A stretch of DNA of 64,000 nt. Source: Hordeum vulgare subsp. vulgare (lineage: Eukaryota; Streptophyta; Magnoliopsida; Poales; Poaceae). The stretch lies in assembly GCF_904849725.1 (NCBI RefSeq), contig NC_058519.1, forward strand, positions 23,543,267 to 23,607,266. Direction: 5' to 3'. The notes under the pieces were generated by a model. It was not told the DNA's origin. It made no database searches and saw only the letters and a list, made by a program, of their open reading frames with translations. Below, one piece after another: positions 22,442 to 34,632 of the stretch. The translations under genes were made by a program, and so were the position numbers. How positions within the stretch are numbered: position 1 is the first letter of the stretch; each line of letters begins with the position of its first letter.

Positions 22442-23562
22442 TCGTGTGTTGGAATTCGGCCCAACCAATATCGAAACCTAGCACCGCGCGACCTCCTCCT
22501 GGCGCGCGCTCTGGCCCTCCACGCCCCTCGTCCTCGCCGACGGCCACCTCCTCCCCGAGCGCCAGCGCTGGTCGCGCGCTGGCTCCAGCTCCTCGCCGTC
22601 AAGGGCGTCCAGGACCTCGTCCTCGTCAACCGCCCGTGGCCGCGCGACGTGCCCCTCCCGGCCACGCTCTTCGCCATCACCACCCTCACCCGCCTCTACG
22701 TCGGCATGTGGAAGTTGCCGGACACACGGCCGCGCGCGCCCTGTGCGGCGCCTCCTTTCCCCACCTCCGCGAGCTCGGCATCTGCAGCGTCGATATGGAG
22801 CACGGCGTCCCTCGTCGCCAGGAGCCCCGTCCTGGAGGTCCTCAACATCGTGGAATGCGTGCAAATCAGCTGCTCGAAAATGGAGACCATCGCTGTGGTG
22901 AAGGCTCCACGCCTCGAGCGGCTCATCCCTTCATCACCTTGCGGAGGAGCTCGTCGCTTGCCCACCAGAATCGAGATTGGTGATGCCCCCAAGCTGCACG
23001 TGTTTGGGTTCTTGGAGCCAAGACAGGCCCTACAGATCCGAGACACACCGTCATCACGGTAAACCCCTAGTCTCCATTTGTTGAGTTGGCAAATATGTTC
23101 AACTGGTGGAGGTCCATGACTGAGTTGTGTGATGTTCCTTCTTGAATTGTTCAAATTTTCAGCCTGGGATAACAAGCAGCACAAGTACCATGGTCACAAC
23201 CGTGAAGATTCTGAGCTTGAGTGTACGTTTCGGAGTTCGCAAGGAGGTCAAGCTGGTCCCCCGCCTTCCTGAGATGCTTCCCTAACGTGGAAACGCTGTA
23301 TATTATGGTATTTGTCCCAAATTCATATTATGTTCATATTATTGCAAGTTGTGAATTGTGATAGGCTGATATAGCACTTTATATGTTCAATTTTCAGTGA
23401 AAATGAAACACAAACTAGTAGCAGCTCTTTATATGTGAAACCTCCTTGTATGTGGTTGCGGAGAGACTGCATATTATGATTGAGTGCATGCTTCAAGTCC
23501 ATCATCGTGATACCTCTTTATATCATACCTTTGGTTTTGTGCACTGTTATGTATGATATGTA

Positions 23563-23720
23563 CTCCCTCCGTTCCAAAATATAAGACCTTTGGGGATTTT
23601 ATTAGGAGACTACATACGGAGCAAAATGAGTGAATCTATACTTTAAAATATGTCTATGTACATCCGTATGTAGTTTATAGTACAATCTCTAAAAGGTCTT
23701 ATATTTAGGAACGGAGGGAG
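23563..23720. mobile_element. Stowaway MITE (Tc1/Mariner type)
   Basis: The 158-bp element has inverted ends CTCCCTCCGTTCC / GGAACGGAGGGAG and a TA target duplication (23561-23562 and 23721-23722). It lies in intron 2 of F-box copy 1. Confidence 0.95.
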
Positions 23721-24528
23721 TAACATGTACATGCGTGACCAGTTATAGGTTACGTTCCATACTTGATAATTTAATTATTCTCAGCCATCATCATGTGTTC
23801 TCGACCATCTATACACTAGAATACACATTTTAAATTACAAAGGGTTTCATGCTGATCGGTTTATGCTATGGAATTTGGTTCGAATTTTTTTTCTTGTGGC
23901 ACAATGATTATTATTCAGATACCTTGATTTATTGTGCTTTGCTTCTTTACAATTGTACAGATCTTCTTGTTCTAGTGTTTTTCACTGTGTTCATACGAGC
24001 TACTAGTATATTCGTGCTATGGTGCTCTAACAGATGCAAAATGCCTATATCTGACTTGTGAAAGATACACAAAGTAAACTAGCACATTCATATTGACAAT
24101 TGCTGTTCCGGTATTGGTATACCATACTTGCCATATTTGTGCTAGTACACTTGTTTGATCATATTATTACCGCAGTACTTATCCCAACTAATTTATTACA
24201 GAAAGCAGCTGTTGTACCTCACACCCAGAAATTCGTATTAAATAATGTATCTGGCAAAATGTTGTTAAGAGTAAAGTCGTCCATTGTGGACTGGAGCTTA
24301 CAGCCTCACATATATCTTAATTTGCTCTCCATGAATTCTGCTTAGATCTTGTTCAGTGCATACATTATTCTTCTCTTTTCGTTGCACTACTATGCTATTT
24401 ACATCCATTGAAGTATGGAGTTGTCCTAGTATTCACTGCTCCTACAAACTGGATCCAATATTTAGTTATGGGCCGGTATAATTTTGCACTATTTGGCTAT
24501 GGACCAGTATAATTTGCACTATTTACTA

Positions 24529-24591
24529 CTCCCTTCGTCCGGAAATACTTGTCCTACCAATTATAGGACAAGTATTTCCGGACGGAGGGAG
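24529..24591. mobile_element. Mini-Stowaway, 63-bp near-perfect palindrome
   Basis: The ends CTCCCTTCGTCCGG / CCGGACGGAGGGAG are flanked by TA on both sides. The two halves pair almost fully around a short loop. The matching introns of F-box copies 2 and 3 have an empty site here, which confirms insertion. Confidence 0.9.
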
Positions 24592-25718
24592 TATTGAGCA
24601 GTTAGCACTCCATGTGGTAGATTCTGAATCTTAGCCGCAAAAACACTCTATTTGTCACAAAAAATGTATTTTCATAATACCATTGTCTTTTCAAACCTTC
24701 TCTTTCCAGACAGCTAATGGAAACTACATCTGGACAGATTTATCTCAGTTTATTATTTGCTCTGCAAACATTCTTAAGTAATCTTCCCGTGAATATCAAA
24801 ATAAGAATTATTGGGGTTGCATTGCCATTTATGTAGTTATCATTAGAGTTCTATTATTAGTATGACTATGCAATTAGCATTGCCATTTATGCATTCTTAA
24901 CCAATATACCCAAAAGGCCAAGTATTGCATTTGTTCTCAACCATCAGGCTATCGCCACGCTTGCAGACTAGAGTATGCAATTAGACTTATTGGGGTTGCA
25001 TGTTCGCCTGTTTATGTTAAGACCTTTGTTACCAACGTTTTGTTGCGCCATAGTTTATAGTACCATTATTTTGATTTCTATTGCTTTGCTTCTTGATTTT
25101 CTGGGTTGTCTATATTTTCTTGTTTTAGTTTGTTTTTCATTGTGCTGATACTAGCTAGTAGTATTTGTGTTGTGGAATACGGATGATGCAAATGGCATGT
25201 AATGCTTATTCCAAATGGATTAAACATTTAAACTACAAATAATAACGTGTAGTGTATAGTATTATCACTCAGTACCAAATTGATGCTACTACACTAATTG
25301 CACAATATGTGGTGGTACTTATCTCCAGTTAACTGATTAATTGTTAACTGATTTTCAAGGCTCACATCTGGAAGTTTGTCTTAAAGAATATTTCTGGAGA
25401 ACTGTTAACCTGTTGACTGATTCCACCAATTTTTTGCAGAGTGAGGAACTTGATAAACCCACTGCCACTGGTGACTACCTCACCCTCGACTTCTGTGAGG
25501 AGTCTGGTCCCATTGAGAACATCCACTCGCGCATCAGCATGATGAGTTTCAAAGACTTCACAGGGGACCCAGCTGAGGTTGGCTTCCTCGAGTTCTTCTG
25601 CCGGAGGGCAGGGGCGCTGAAGACCGCATCTATTTATCTGGCCAGTCCAAGCTTCATTTCGTTTTCGAAAGACGAGGCGTTTGCCAAAGTGGCTGGTTGG
25701 GAGGAGGTGAGGGTGTAG

Positions 25719-26011
25719 TGGTGCTGGTGTGAGCCTCTCTTGGGGACGGCGGAGATCATCCATTTTGTTTTCCTCTGCAATTTGTTTTTGGCAGGTGCCT
25801 GGTGGACAGCCTGCAATGTTCCTCCATTGTGTCACAAATTCTCTGGATCTTACGTACATGAGTACTACTAACCAGACATCTTATTTTGATAGTTCCATAT
25901 CTCAACAAGTAGCGGTTCATTAGCAACCGTTCGGTTTTACAACAAAAGAGACTCAAAACGTTCAGTGTAGGCCTAACAACTTAGGATTATCTCTCTAAAC
26001 AGAAAATGGTC
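25719..26011. other. Short spacer between F-box copy 1 and the convergent UGT gene
   Basis: It contains the two 3' flanks. No separate feature is seen. Confidence 0.4.
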
Positions 26012-27722
26012 TTAATTTGACAAATACTTGGCTGCAAAATCTGCAATGTTACTGTCAGAGCTCCCTCCTTCCTGCATAGCCTCTTTGGCCTTCTGCATCC
26101 ACATACAAGAGTTTCTCTTATACTCTTCTCCACCCATCACCTCCTTGATGCACCTCTCCACCTCCTCCCTTGTCACCAAGCCTTTCTCGTCTCGACGCGC
26201 ACGCAGGCCGATCCCCCACGTGCTCTCCACGTACTTTGCGGCGGTCGGTTGGTCCGCCCATTGCGGTATTGCGACCATAGGTACACCGGCGACGATTGCT
26301 TCCGTTGTGGAGTTCCATCCACAATGCGTCAAGAAACAACCTGAAAGCAGGACAATTGCAAGCTTAATTTGTATTCGTTGTCAGATTCCACTTATCATCA
26401 CTAGCTTTGTTGCTGTATGCCCAAAAGTTTGGTTCATCTCCTACCTGTTGCTCTATGAGCCAACACCTCCAGCTGAGGGCAAAAGGGGACAATTAGGCCT
26501 TTCATGTTGCATTTGTCATGGAGCTCCTGGGGCAACTTATCCGCCTCGTTGGACCTCAAAACCCAAAGAAAAGGTTGTCTGGAGTTGCACAATCCATTGC
26601 CTAGCTCCTCTAGTTGGGTCGTCTTGAGGTTAGCGACTGTGCCGTAAGATGCGAGGAGCACGGAGCAAGGAGCCTGCTTGTCAAGCCATGCCATGCACAG
26701 AGCGCTGCTCGAGACGAGGTTGAAGCCATAGGTCTTGTTTGATGGGAGACGGTCATCCTCAAGGTAGAATGATGGCAATGTCGGGCCGACGGTCTTTGCG
26801 CCCCATTTCGATTCCATGTAACCAGCCTCCTGTTCAACCAGAACAGACCAGACCCAATGGTGCGTCGAGATAAAGCTATACATTTGGCATCAGAAAATAT
26901 GGACAGCTTTTGATGCAGAAATCCGAATCTAGCGATTCACATTCAAATCCGGAAAAAATATAGTTGCTGTAGGCAGCACAATGTTTGAATTTGAAAGCAT
27001 ATGTCTGTGTTCCTACGGCATGGTTTTTCAGCTGGTCAAAACAAGAAACAGCTGGTGCTCACCATTGGCTCGAGGTCGCGGAAGGAGTTGACGAGCACGT
27101 GGTCGGCCTGGTCCAGCCCGTCGAACTGCGAGAGCGCCGACTCGGTGAACGCCGGGTACCACTGCGGCGCAGCGACGAACGGCGGCACGTCGTCGGGCCC
27201 GAGCTCCACGGAGAGCCTCCCGCGGAGCGCGCCCCCGTCCGCGAGCGGCAGCGCGACGCGCCCCGCGGAGGCCTCGCCGTAGACCACGTCCACCGCGCAC
27301 ATCTGCGTGAAGAACGCGGCGGCGGCCACGCCGGCCTCGCAGGCCACGCGCCGCGCCCACGGCAGGTGCGAGTCGTACACGAGCACCCGTACGGGGTCGT
27401 CGTCGGCGAGGAGGAGCCGTGAGAGCGTGTCGGACCCGGCGGCCTCCATCCGGCGCAGGTACTCGGCCGTGTCGGCGCACGAGGCGATGCCGCCGGCGTC
27501 GAAGCCGTCGGAGATGGCGGCCACCGGGAACGGGCATTGGGTGGTGGAGGTGGGGGTGGTGGAGAGGACGTGGCGGGTGAGGACGAGGGTGGGGCGGAGG
27601 CCGTGGTAGGCGAGGCGGCGGCCGAGCTGGAGCATGGGGTTGGCGTGGCCCTGCATGCCCGGGAACGGCAGGAGGAGGACGCGGCCGCCGGTGGCTTGGA
27701 CGGTGGTGACCGCTGCGTCCAT
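26012..27722 (-). CDS. UDP-glycosyltransferase (family 1, UGT74-like), three exons
   Basis: The coding exons on the minus strand are 27722-27063, 26829-26445 and 26340-26012, with GT-AG introns 26830-27062 and 26341-26444. They sum to 1374 nt, 457 residues, the usual UGT length, with the frame intact throughout. The N-terminal acceptor domain starts VLLLPFPGMQGHANPMLQLG with the likely catalytic histidine in GHANP. The C-terminal PSPG box, FCPQLEVLAHRATG joined across intron 2 to CFLTHCGWNSTTEAIV and ending PQWADQPTAAKYVE, binds the UDP-sugar. Its last Gln (DQ) suggests UDP-glucose. The box begins with Phe where Trp is most common. The enzyme should glycosylate a small acceptor such as a hormone, phenolic or mycotoxin in the cytosol; the acceptor is unknown. 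UGT74 assignment rests on overall motif style. Confidence 0.92.
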
Positions 27723-28369
27723 CGTGAGCTGCTGACTGATTTCGGCTGGACCGAGGGATTATGTACGTAGGAGAGTTATAAGCGATACGATTGGTGGAGT
27801 GGCGCGCAAGTTCTTGTGCTTGTTTGTGAGTGGTTAGCTGACGGGAAAAGATACGTAGAAGAAATGTTATCTTATCTTTGGAGGGAGAGTTCAAATTGGC
27901 TTTGAATATGTGCACGTGATGCTGCTGGCGTTGGATGCTTGCTTCCTCCATTCCCAATGAACAATCTGAGATTTGGTATTCATCCAATGAACAATCTGAG
28001 ATTGAATCATTTTCTGCGTTTAACATCTAGATCCATTTTATGCATCTTTTTTATGTAGAGGCTGAAGACAATCCTTCTTTTTAATAAAAAAAAATCTAAA
28101 TCCATTTTGACAGTTTTGAATTCATGCACCGACTGCGCGTTTTTGTCTCTTCTGTTGTTTCTTGTCTCTTGTGTTGTTTCTGCCGGCTAGTCCTTGTGGT
28201 TATTACAGTTAAATGTTACATGTAGAGATGTTTCATGATTTAGTCCCTAGATATGTTTCATGATTTAGTCCCTAGCTTCTTCCTATATTTATGTTTATTT
28301 TGTTTCTAAATCTTTTGATTTATTGTTAGATGCGTCCGTTTAGCCTCTAAACGACAAAGCATGGTCGGC
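27723..28369. other. UGT promoter side and spacer before the minisatellite
   Basis: It includes the upstream region of the UGT (minus strand, TATA-like 'TTATAA' at about 27776). Two short direct repeats ('caatgaacaatctgagatt' near 27955-28000; 'tttcatgatttagtccctag' near 28225-28275) are present. No gene is seen. Confidence 0.4.
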
Positions 28370-31300
28370 GAGGCTGGGTGCGATCGGCGTGGTGATTAGG
28401 CGCGGACGACGGGGACGGGGCGCGTTCGACGGGCGACGGGGCATGACCGACGGGGCATATGGCCGGCCAAGGTCGAGGCTGGGTGCGATCGGCGTGGTGA
28501 TTAGGCGCGGACGACGGGGACGGGGCGCGTTCGACGGGCGACGGGGCATGACCGACGGGGCATATGGCCGGCCAAGGTCGAGGCTGGGTGCGATCGGCGT
28601 GGTGATTAGGCGCGGACGACGGGGACGGGGCGCGTTCGACGGGCGACGGGGCATGACCGACGGGGCATATGGCCGGCCAAGGTCGAGGCTGGGTGCGATC
28701 GGCGTGGTGATTAGGCGCGGACGACGGGGACGGGGCGCGTTCGACGGGCGACGGGGCATGACCGACGGGGCATATGGCCGGCCAAGGTCGAGGCTGGGTG
28801 CGATCGGCGTGGTGATTAGGCGCGGACGACGGGGACGGGGCGCGTTCGACGGGCGACGGGGCATGACCGACGGGGCATATGGCCGGCCAAGGTCGAGGCT
28901 GGGTGCGATCGGCGTGGTGATTAGGCGCGGACGACGGGGACGGGGCGCGTTCGACGGGCGACGGGGCATGACCGACGGGGCATATGGCCGGCCAAGGTCG
29001 AGGCTGGGTGCGATCGGCGTGGTGATTAGGCGCGGACGACGGGGACGGGGCGCGTTCGACGGGCGACGGGGCATGACCGACGGGGCATATGGCCGGCCAA
29101 GGTCGAGGCTGGGTGCGATCGGCGTGGTGATTAGGCGCGGACGACGGGGACGGGGCGCGTTCGACGGGCGACGGGGCATGACCGACGGGGCATATGGCCG
29201 GCCAAGGTCGAGGCTGGGTGCGATCGGCGTGGTGATTAGGCGCGGACGACGGGGACGGGGCGCGTTCGACGGGCGACGGGGCATGACCGACGGGGCATAT
29301 GGCCGGCCAAGGTCGAGGCTGGGTGCGATCGGCGTGGTGATTAGGCGCGGACGACGGGGACGGGGCGCGTTCGACGGGCGACGGGGCATGACCGACGGGG
29401 CATATGGCCGGCCAAGGTCGAGGCTGGGTGCGATCGGCGTGGTGATTAGGCGCGGACGACGGGGACGGGGCGCGTTCGACGGGCGACGGGGCATGACCGA
29501 CGGGGCATATGGCCGGCCAAGGTCGAGGCTGGGTGCGATCGGCGTGGTGATTAGGCGCGGACGACGGGGACGGGGCGCGTTCGACGGGCGACGGGGCATG
29601 ACCGACGGGGCATATGGCCGGCCAAGGTCGAGGCTGGGTGCGATCGGCGTGGTGATTAGGCGCGGACGACGGGGACGGGGCGCGTTCGACGGGCGACGGG
29701 GCATGACCGACGGGGCATATGGCCGGCCAAGGTCGAGGCTGGGTGCGATCGGCGTGGTGATTAGGCGCGGACGACGGGGACGGGGCGCGTTCGACGGGCG
29801 ACGGGGCATGACCGACGGGGCATATGGCCGGCCAAGGTCGAGGCTGGGTGCGATCGGCGTGGTGATTAGGCGCGGACGACGGGGACGGGGCGCGTTCGAC
29901 GGGCGACGGGGCATGACCGACGGGGCATATGGCCGGCCAAGGTCGAGGCTGGGTGCGATCGGCGTGGTGATTAGGCGCGGACGACGGGGACGGGGCGCGT
30001 TCGACGGGCGACGGGGCATGACCGACGGGGCATATGGCCGGCCAAGGTCGAGGCTGGGTGCGATCGGCGTGGTGATTAGGCGCGGACGACGGGGACGGGG
30101 CGCGTTCGACGGGCGACGGGGCATGACCGACGGGGCATATGGCCGGCCAAGGTCGAGGCTGGGTGCGATCGGCGTGGTGATTAGGCGCGGACGACGGGGA
30201 CGGGGCGCGTTCGACGGGCGACGGGGCATGACCGACGGGGCATATGGCCGGCCAAGGTCGAGGCTGGGTGCGATCGGCGTGGTGATTAGGCGCGGACGAC
30301 GGGGACGGGGCGCGTTCGACGGGCGACGGGGCATGACCGACGGGGCATATGGCCGGCCAAGGTCGAGGCTGGGTGCGATCGGCGTGGTGATTAGGCGCGG
30401 ACGACGGGGACGGGGCGCGTTCGACGGGCGACGGGGCATGACCGACGGGGCATATGGCCGGCCAAGGTCGAGGCTGGGTGCGATCGGCGTGGTGATTAGG
30501 CGCGGACGACGGGGACGGGGCGCGTTCGACGGGCGACGGGGCATGACCGACGGGGCATATGGCCGGCCAAGGTCGAGGCTGGGTGCGATCGGCGTGGTGA
30601 TTAGGCGCGGACGACGGGGACGGGGCGCGTTCGACGGGCGACGGGGCATGACCGACGGGGCATATGGCCGGCCAAGGTCGAGGCTGGGTGCGATCGGCGT
30701 GGTGATTAGGCGCGGACGACGGGGACGGGGCGCGTTCGACGGGCGACGGGGCATGACCGACGGGGCATATGGCCGGCCAAGGTCGAGGCTGGGTGCGATC
30801 GGCGTGGTGATTAGGCGCGGACGACGGGGACGGGGCGCGTTCGACGGGCGACGGGGCATGACCGACGGGGCATATGGCCGGCCAAGGTCGAGGCTGGGTG
30901 CGATCGGCGTGGTGATTAGGCGCGGACGACGGGGACGGGGCGCGTTCGACGGGCGACGGGGCATGACCGACGGGGCATATGGCCGGCCAAGGTCGAGGCT
31001 GGGTGCGATCGGCGTGGTGATTAGGCGCGGACGACGGGGACGGGGCGCGTTCGACGGGCGACGGGGCATGACCGACGGGGCATATGGCCGGCCAAGGTCG
31101 AGGCTGGGTGCGATCGGCGTGGTGATTAGGCGCGGACGACGGGGACGGGGCGCGTTCGACGGGCGACGGGGCATGACCGACGGGGCATATGGCCGGCCAA
31201 GGTCGAGGCTGGGTGCGATCGGCGTGGTGATTAGGCGCGGACGACGGGGACGGGGCGCGTTCGACGGGCGACGGGGCATGACCGACGGGGCATATGGCCG

Positions 31301-33377
31301 GCCAAGGTCGAGGCTGGGTGCGATCGGCGTGGTGATTAGGCGCGGACGACGGGGACGGGGCGCGTTCGACGGGCGACGGGGCATGACCGACGGGGCATAT
31401 GGCCGGCCAAGGTCGAGGCTGGGTGCGATCGGCGTGGTGATTAGGCGCGGACGACGGGGACGGGGCGCGTTCGACGGGCGACGGGGCATGACCGACGGGG
31501 CATATGGCCGGCCAAGGTCGAGGCTGGGTGCGATCGGCGTGGTGATTAGGCGCGGACGACGGGGACGGGGCGCGTTCGACGGGCGACGGGGCATGACCGA
31601 CGGGGCATATGGCCGGCCAAGGTCGAGGCTGGGTGCGATCGGCGTGGTGATTAGGCGCGGACGACGGGGACGGGGCGCGTTCGACGGGCGACGGGGCATG
31701 ACCGACGGGGCATATGGCCGGCCAAGGTCGAGGCTGGGTGCGATCGGCGTGGTGATTAGGCGCGGACGACGGGGACGGGGCGCGTTCGACGGGCGACGGG
31801 GCATGACCGACGGGGCATATGGCCGGCCAAGGTCGAGGCTGGGTGCGATCGGCGTGGTGATTAGGCGCGGACGACGGGGACGGGGCGCGTTCGACGGGCG
31901 ACGGGGCATGACCGACGGGGCATATGGCCGGCCAAGGTCGAGGCTGGGTGCGATCGGCGTGGTGATTAGGCGCGGACGACGGGGACGGGGCGCGTTCGAC
32001 GGGCGACGGGGCATGACCGACGGGGCATATGGCCGGCCAAGGTCGAGGCTGGGTGCGATCGGCGTGGTGATTAGGCGCGGACGACGGGGACGGGGCGCGT
32101 TCGACGGGCGACGGGGCATGACCGACGGGGCATATGGCCGGCCAAGGTCGAGGCTGGGTGCGATCGGCGTGGTGATTAGGCGCGGACGACGGGGACGGGG
32201 CGCGTTCGACGGGCGACGGGGCATGACCGACGGGGCATATGGCCGGCCAAGGTCGAGGCTGGGTGCGATCGGCGTGGTGATTAGGCGCGGACGACGGGGA
32301 CGGGGCGCGTTCGACGGGCGACGGGGCATGACCGACGGGGCATATGGCCGGCCAAGGTCGAGGCTGGGTGCGATCGGCGTGGTGATTAGGCGCGGACGAC
32401 GGGGACGGGGCGCGTTCGACGGGCGACGGGGCATGACCGACGGGGCATATGGCCGGCCAAGGTCGAGGCTGGGTGCGATCGGCGTGGTGATTAGGCGCGG
32501 ACGACGGGGACGGGGCGCGTTCGACGGGCGACGGGGCATGACCGACGGGGCATATGGCCGGCCAAGGTCGAGGCTGGGTGCGATCGGCGTGGTGATTAGG
32601 CGCGGACGACGGGGACGGGGCGCGTTCGACGGGCGACGGGGCATGACCGACGGGGCATATGGCCGGCCAAGGTCGAGGCTGGGTGCGATCGGCGTGGTGA
32701 TTAGGCGCGGACGACGGGGACGGGGCGCGTTCGACGGGCGACGGGGCATGACCGACGGGGCATATGGCCGGCCAAGGTCGAGGCTGGGTGCGATCGGCGT
32801 GGTGATTAGGCGCGGACGACGGGGACGGGGCGCGTTCGACGGGCGACGGGGCATGACCGACGGGGCATATGGCCGGCCAAGGTCGAGGCTGGGTGCGATC
32901 GGCGTGGTGATTAGGCGCGGACGACGGGGACGGGGCGCGTTCGACGGGCGACGGGGCATGACCGACGGGGCATATGGCCGGCCAAGGTCGAGGCTGGGTG
33001 CGATCGGCGTGGTGATTAGGCGCGGACGACGGGGACGGGGCGCGTTCGACGGGCGACGGGGCATGACCGACGGGGCATATGGCCGGCCAAGGTCGAGGCT
33101 GGGTGCGATCGGCGTGGTGATTAGGCGCGGACGACGGGGACGGGGCGCGTTCGACGGGCGACGGGGCATGACCGACGGGGCATATGGCCGGCCAAGGTCG
33201 AGGCTGGGTGCGATCGGCGTGGTGATTAGGCGCGGACGACGGGGACGGGGCGCGTTCGACGGGCGACGGGGCATGACCGACGGGGCATATGGCCGGCCAA
33301 GGTCGAGGCTGGGTGCGATCGGCGTGGTGATTAGGCGCGGACGACGGGGACGGGGCGCGTTCGACGGGCGACGGGGC
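28370..33377. repeat. 105-bp GC-rich minisatellite array, about 47.7 copies
   Basis: The unit is exactly 105 bp and about 72% GC. Every copy looks identical by eye; the printed lines repeat with a 420-base rhythm over 5.0 kb. The unit contains 'ggccggcc', 'catatg' and a G-run cluster (GGGG, GGGG, GGG, GGGG, then GGGG). Because 105 is divisible by 3, a frame without stops stays open along the whole array: both strands show frames of about 1700 codons that spell a 35-residue repeat. I regard these as by-products and not as genes. The last copy breaks off at about 33377 in related but diverged sequence. It may sit inside a small TIR transposon whose right end (about 33590) reads 'gctagagatgctctaa'. 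Confidence 0.97.
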
Positions 33378-34273
33378 GATGGGGCGCGGTCGACGGGGTT
33401 GGAAGCGGCCGGCGTGGCCGGCATGGCGGGCTGGAGAAAGGGGCGGCGGCCGCCCGACCGGAGGAAAGAGCTCTTTATCCCAGTTTTACATTTTGTTTTA
33501 CAGTTTTTATTTAGACGTAACTAAAATAATCCCATAAAATGCTTTTTTTGATCCGTATTCCAGTTGGGTTTGTAGGCTAGAGATGCTCTAAATAACCGGT
33601 GCAGGTTTCAACGTGTGAAACGTACTAGGTGATACGTCCTAGGGTTCTTCACGTGAGTCCTTTGCATTGCATGCAGCTTTGACTTCTTTTTTTCTTTTGC
33701 GAGATGACTTTAGTTGGTTCGTGCAGAGCTGGCGGTCGTGTCTCGAGTGTAGCCAGCGCGTTACACGTACGCCCGGTAAGGGAAGAGCTCGTGACTTGGT
33801 TGGAAATGATAAAGAAGACGTATTGAATCTATTCATTAATCAGTGAATTAACCGGGCGGCAGGTCAGCAATCCCAATCCTTGGTGCTTGGTGGTGATATG
33901 ATATATATATGCAATCATATTTCACAGGCTTCTGCTACTACGTACGATAACTATTTTCTGCCTATTAGTGGTAACATGCAATGAGCTAGGAAAAGGTTCT
34001 CTTTTGCTGTAGCGATGTGGCAGTTCAAACCAGATCTCGCGCCTTTTCCGTCCTTCTTCAACGTGTAATCTGCATCATCATCATCGGTGCCTACACTTAC
34101 GTTCCAGCTAATTCAAGGCGCCCGTGTGCATGCGTACGTGCGTGCGTGCAGCCGTGCGTGCTGCTTTACACGAAACCATGCATGATCAACCAACTAGCCC
34201 TCTCCATTAATCCCGATCGATCGCCAGCATGCCGACCTCTCGCGGCAAAACTTCATCTTTTCATCTTTTTAGT
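33378..34273. other. Right flank of the minisatellite and gene-free spacer
   Basis: The first 100 bp are diverged GC-rich relatives of the repeat unit. At about 33580-33593 'gctagagatgctctaa' resembles the terminal repeat of small grass transposons. The remainder holds no convincing ORF. Confidence 0.4.
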
Positions 34274-34606
34274 GAAGTAAATCAAGATCTGACCCTCGTT
34301 TGCAAAAGTTTCAGGATCTGTCCCTTTTCTACCGTCAGATCTATGACAGTAGGGTATAACAACCTATCGTCAAGGTCCGTGACGATAAAAAAAAGAGGCC
34401 ACATCAATGCAGTGCATTCCTACCGTTACAGATACTGGCGATATCATATGCAATCGTCAAGGTGTCTGACGCGAGGGTGCGTGTGTGCAGACAATTTTTT
34501 TCCGATAAGGTGTGCAATCTTACCAACAAAGACCTTAACGGAAGCTTGTCATACCCTATCATCATGAGGCTTGATAGTAGAAAAATAGTCAGATCTCGAT
34601 TACTTC
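34274..34606. mobile_element. TIR-flanked small element, type uncertain
   Basis: The inverted ends GAAGTAAATCAAGATCTGAC (34274-34293) and GTCAGATCTCGATTACTTC (34588-34606) enclose about 330 bp of self-similar sequence with 'accgtca/tgacggt'-like motifs. No target duplication was established. It has no coding capacity. Confidence 0.5.
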
Positions 34607-34632
34607 AACAAAAGCGTCAAAACCGAAATTTA

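Larger units (their letters stand above)
22442..25718 (+). pseudogene. F-box/LRR (FBD-like) gene, copy 1, decayed
   Basis: Promoter text 'tcggcccaacca' shared with copies 2 and 3 runs at about 22455 directly into exon sequence. The start codon and F-box have been deleted. Exon 1 remnants (about 22496-23058) encode ARWLQLLAVKGVQDLVLVNR, TLTRLYVGMWKLP, KAPRLERLI and APKLHVFGFLEP, with internal deletions and frameshifts. Exon 2 is 23163-23307 (KILSLSVRFGVR...) and contains a 1-base frameshift. Exon 3 starts at 25440 (YLTLDFCEESGP..., EVGFLEFFCRRAG) and ends early at a stop at 25716-25718, lacking about 40 residues present in copy 2. Two Stowaway MITEs lie in the large second intron. In this family the F-box would recruit SCF ubiquitin ligase, but this copy cannot. 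Confidence 0.85.

Noticed and set aside
27028..28026. 332-codon minus-strand frame over the UGT first exon
   Set aside because: It is a shifted shadow of the UGT exon and shows no domain; the 457-aa spliced model has all UGT motifs.
28370..33377. CRISPR-like array
   Set aside because: Units are contiguous and identical with no unique spacers, and the genome is a plant.
28340..33524. Two overlapping frames of about 1700 codons over the minisatellite, one on each strand
   Set aside because: The repeat unit is a multiple of three, so one stop-free unit keeps a frame open automatically. The products are pure 35-residue repeats with no known domain and no promoter evidence.
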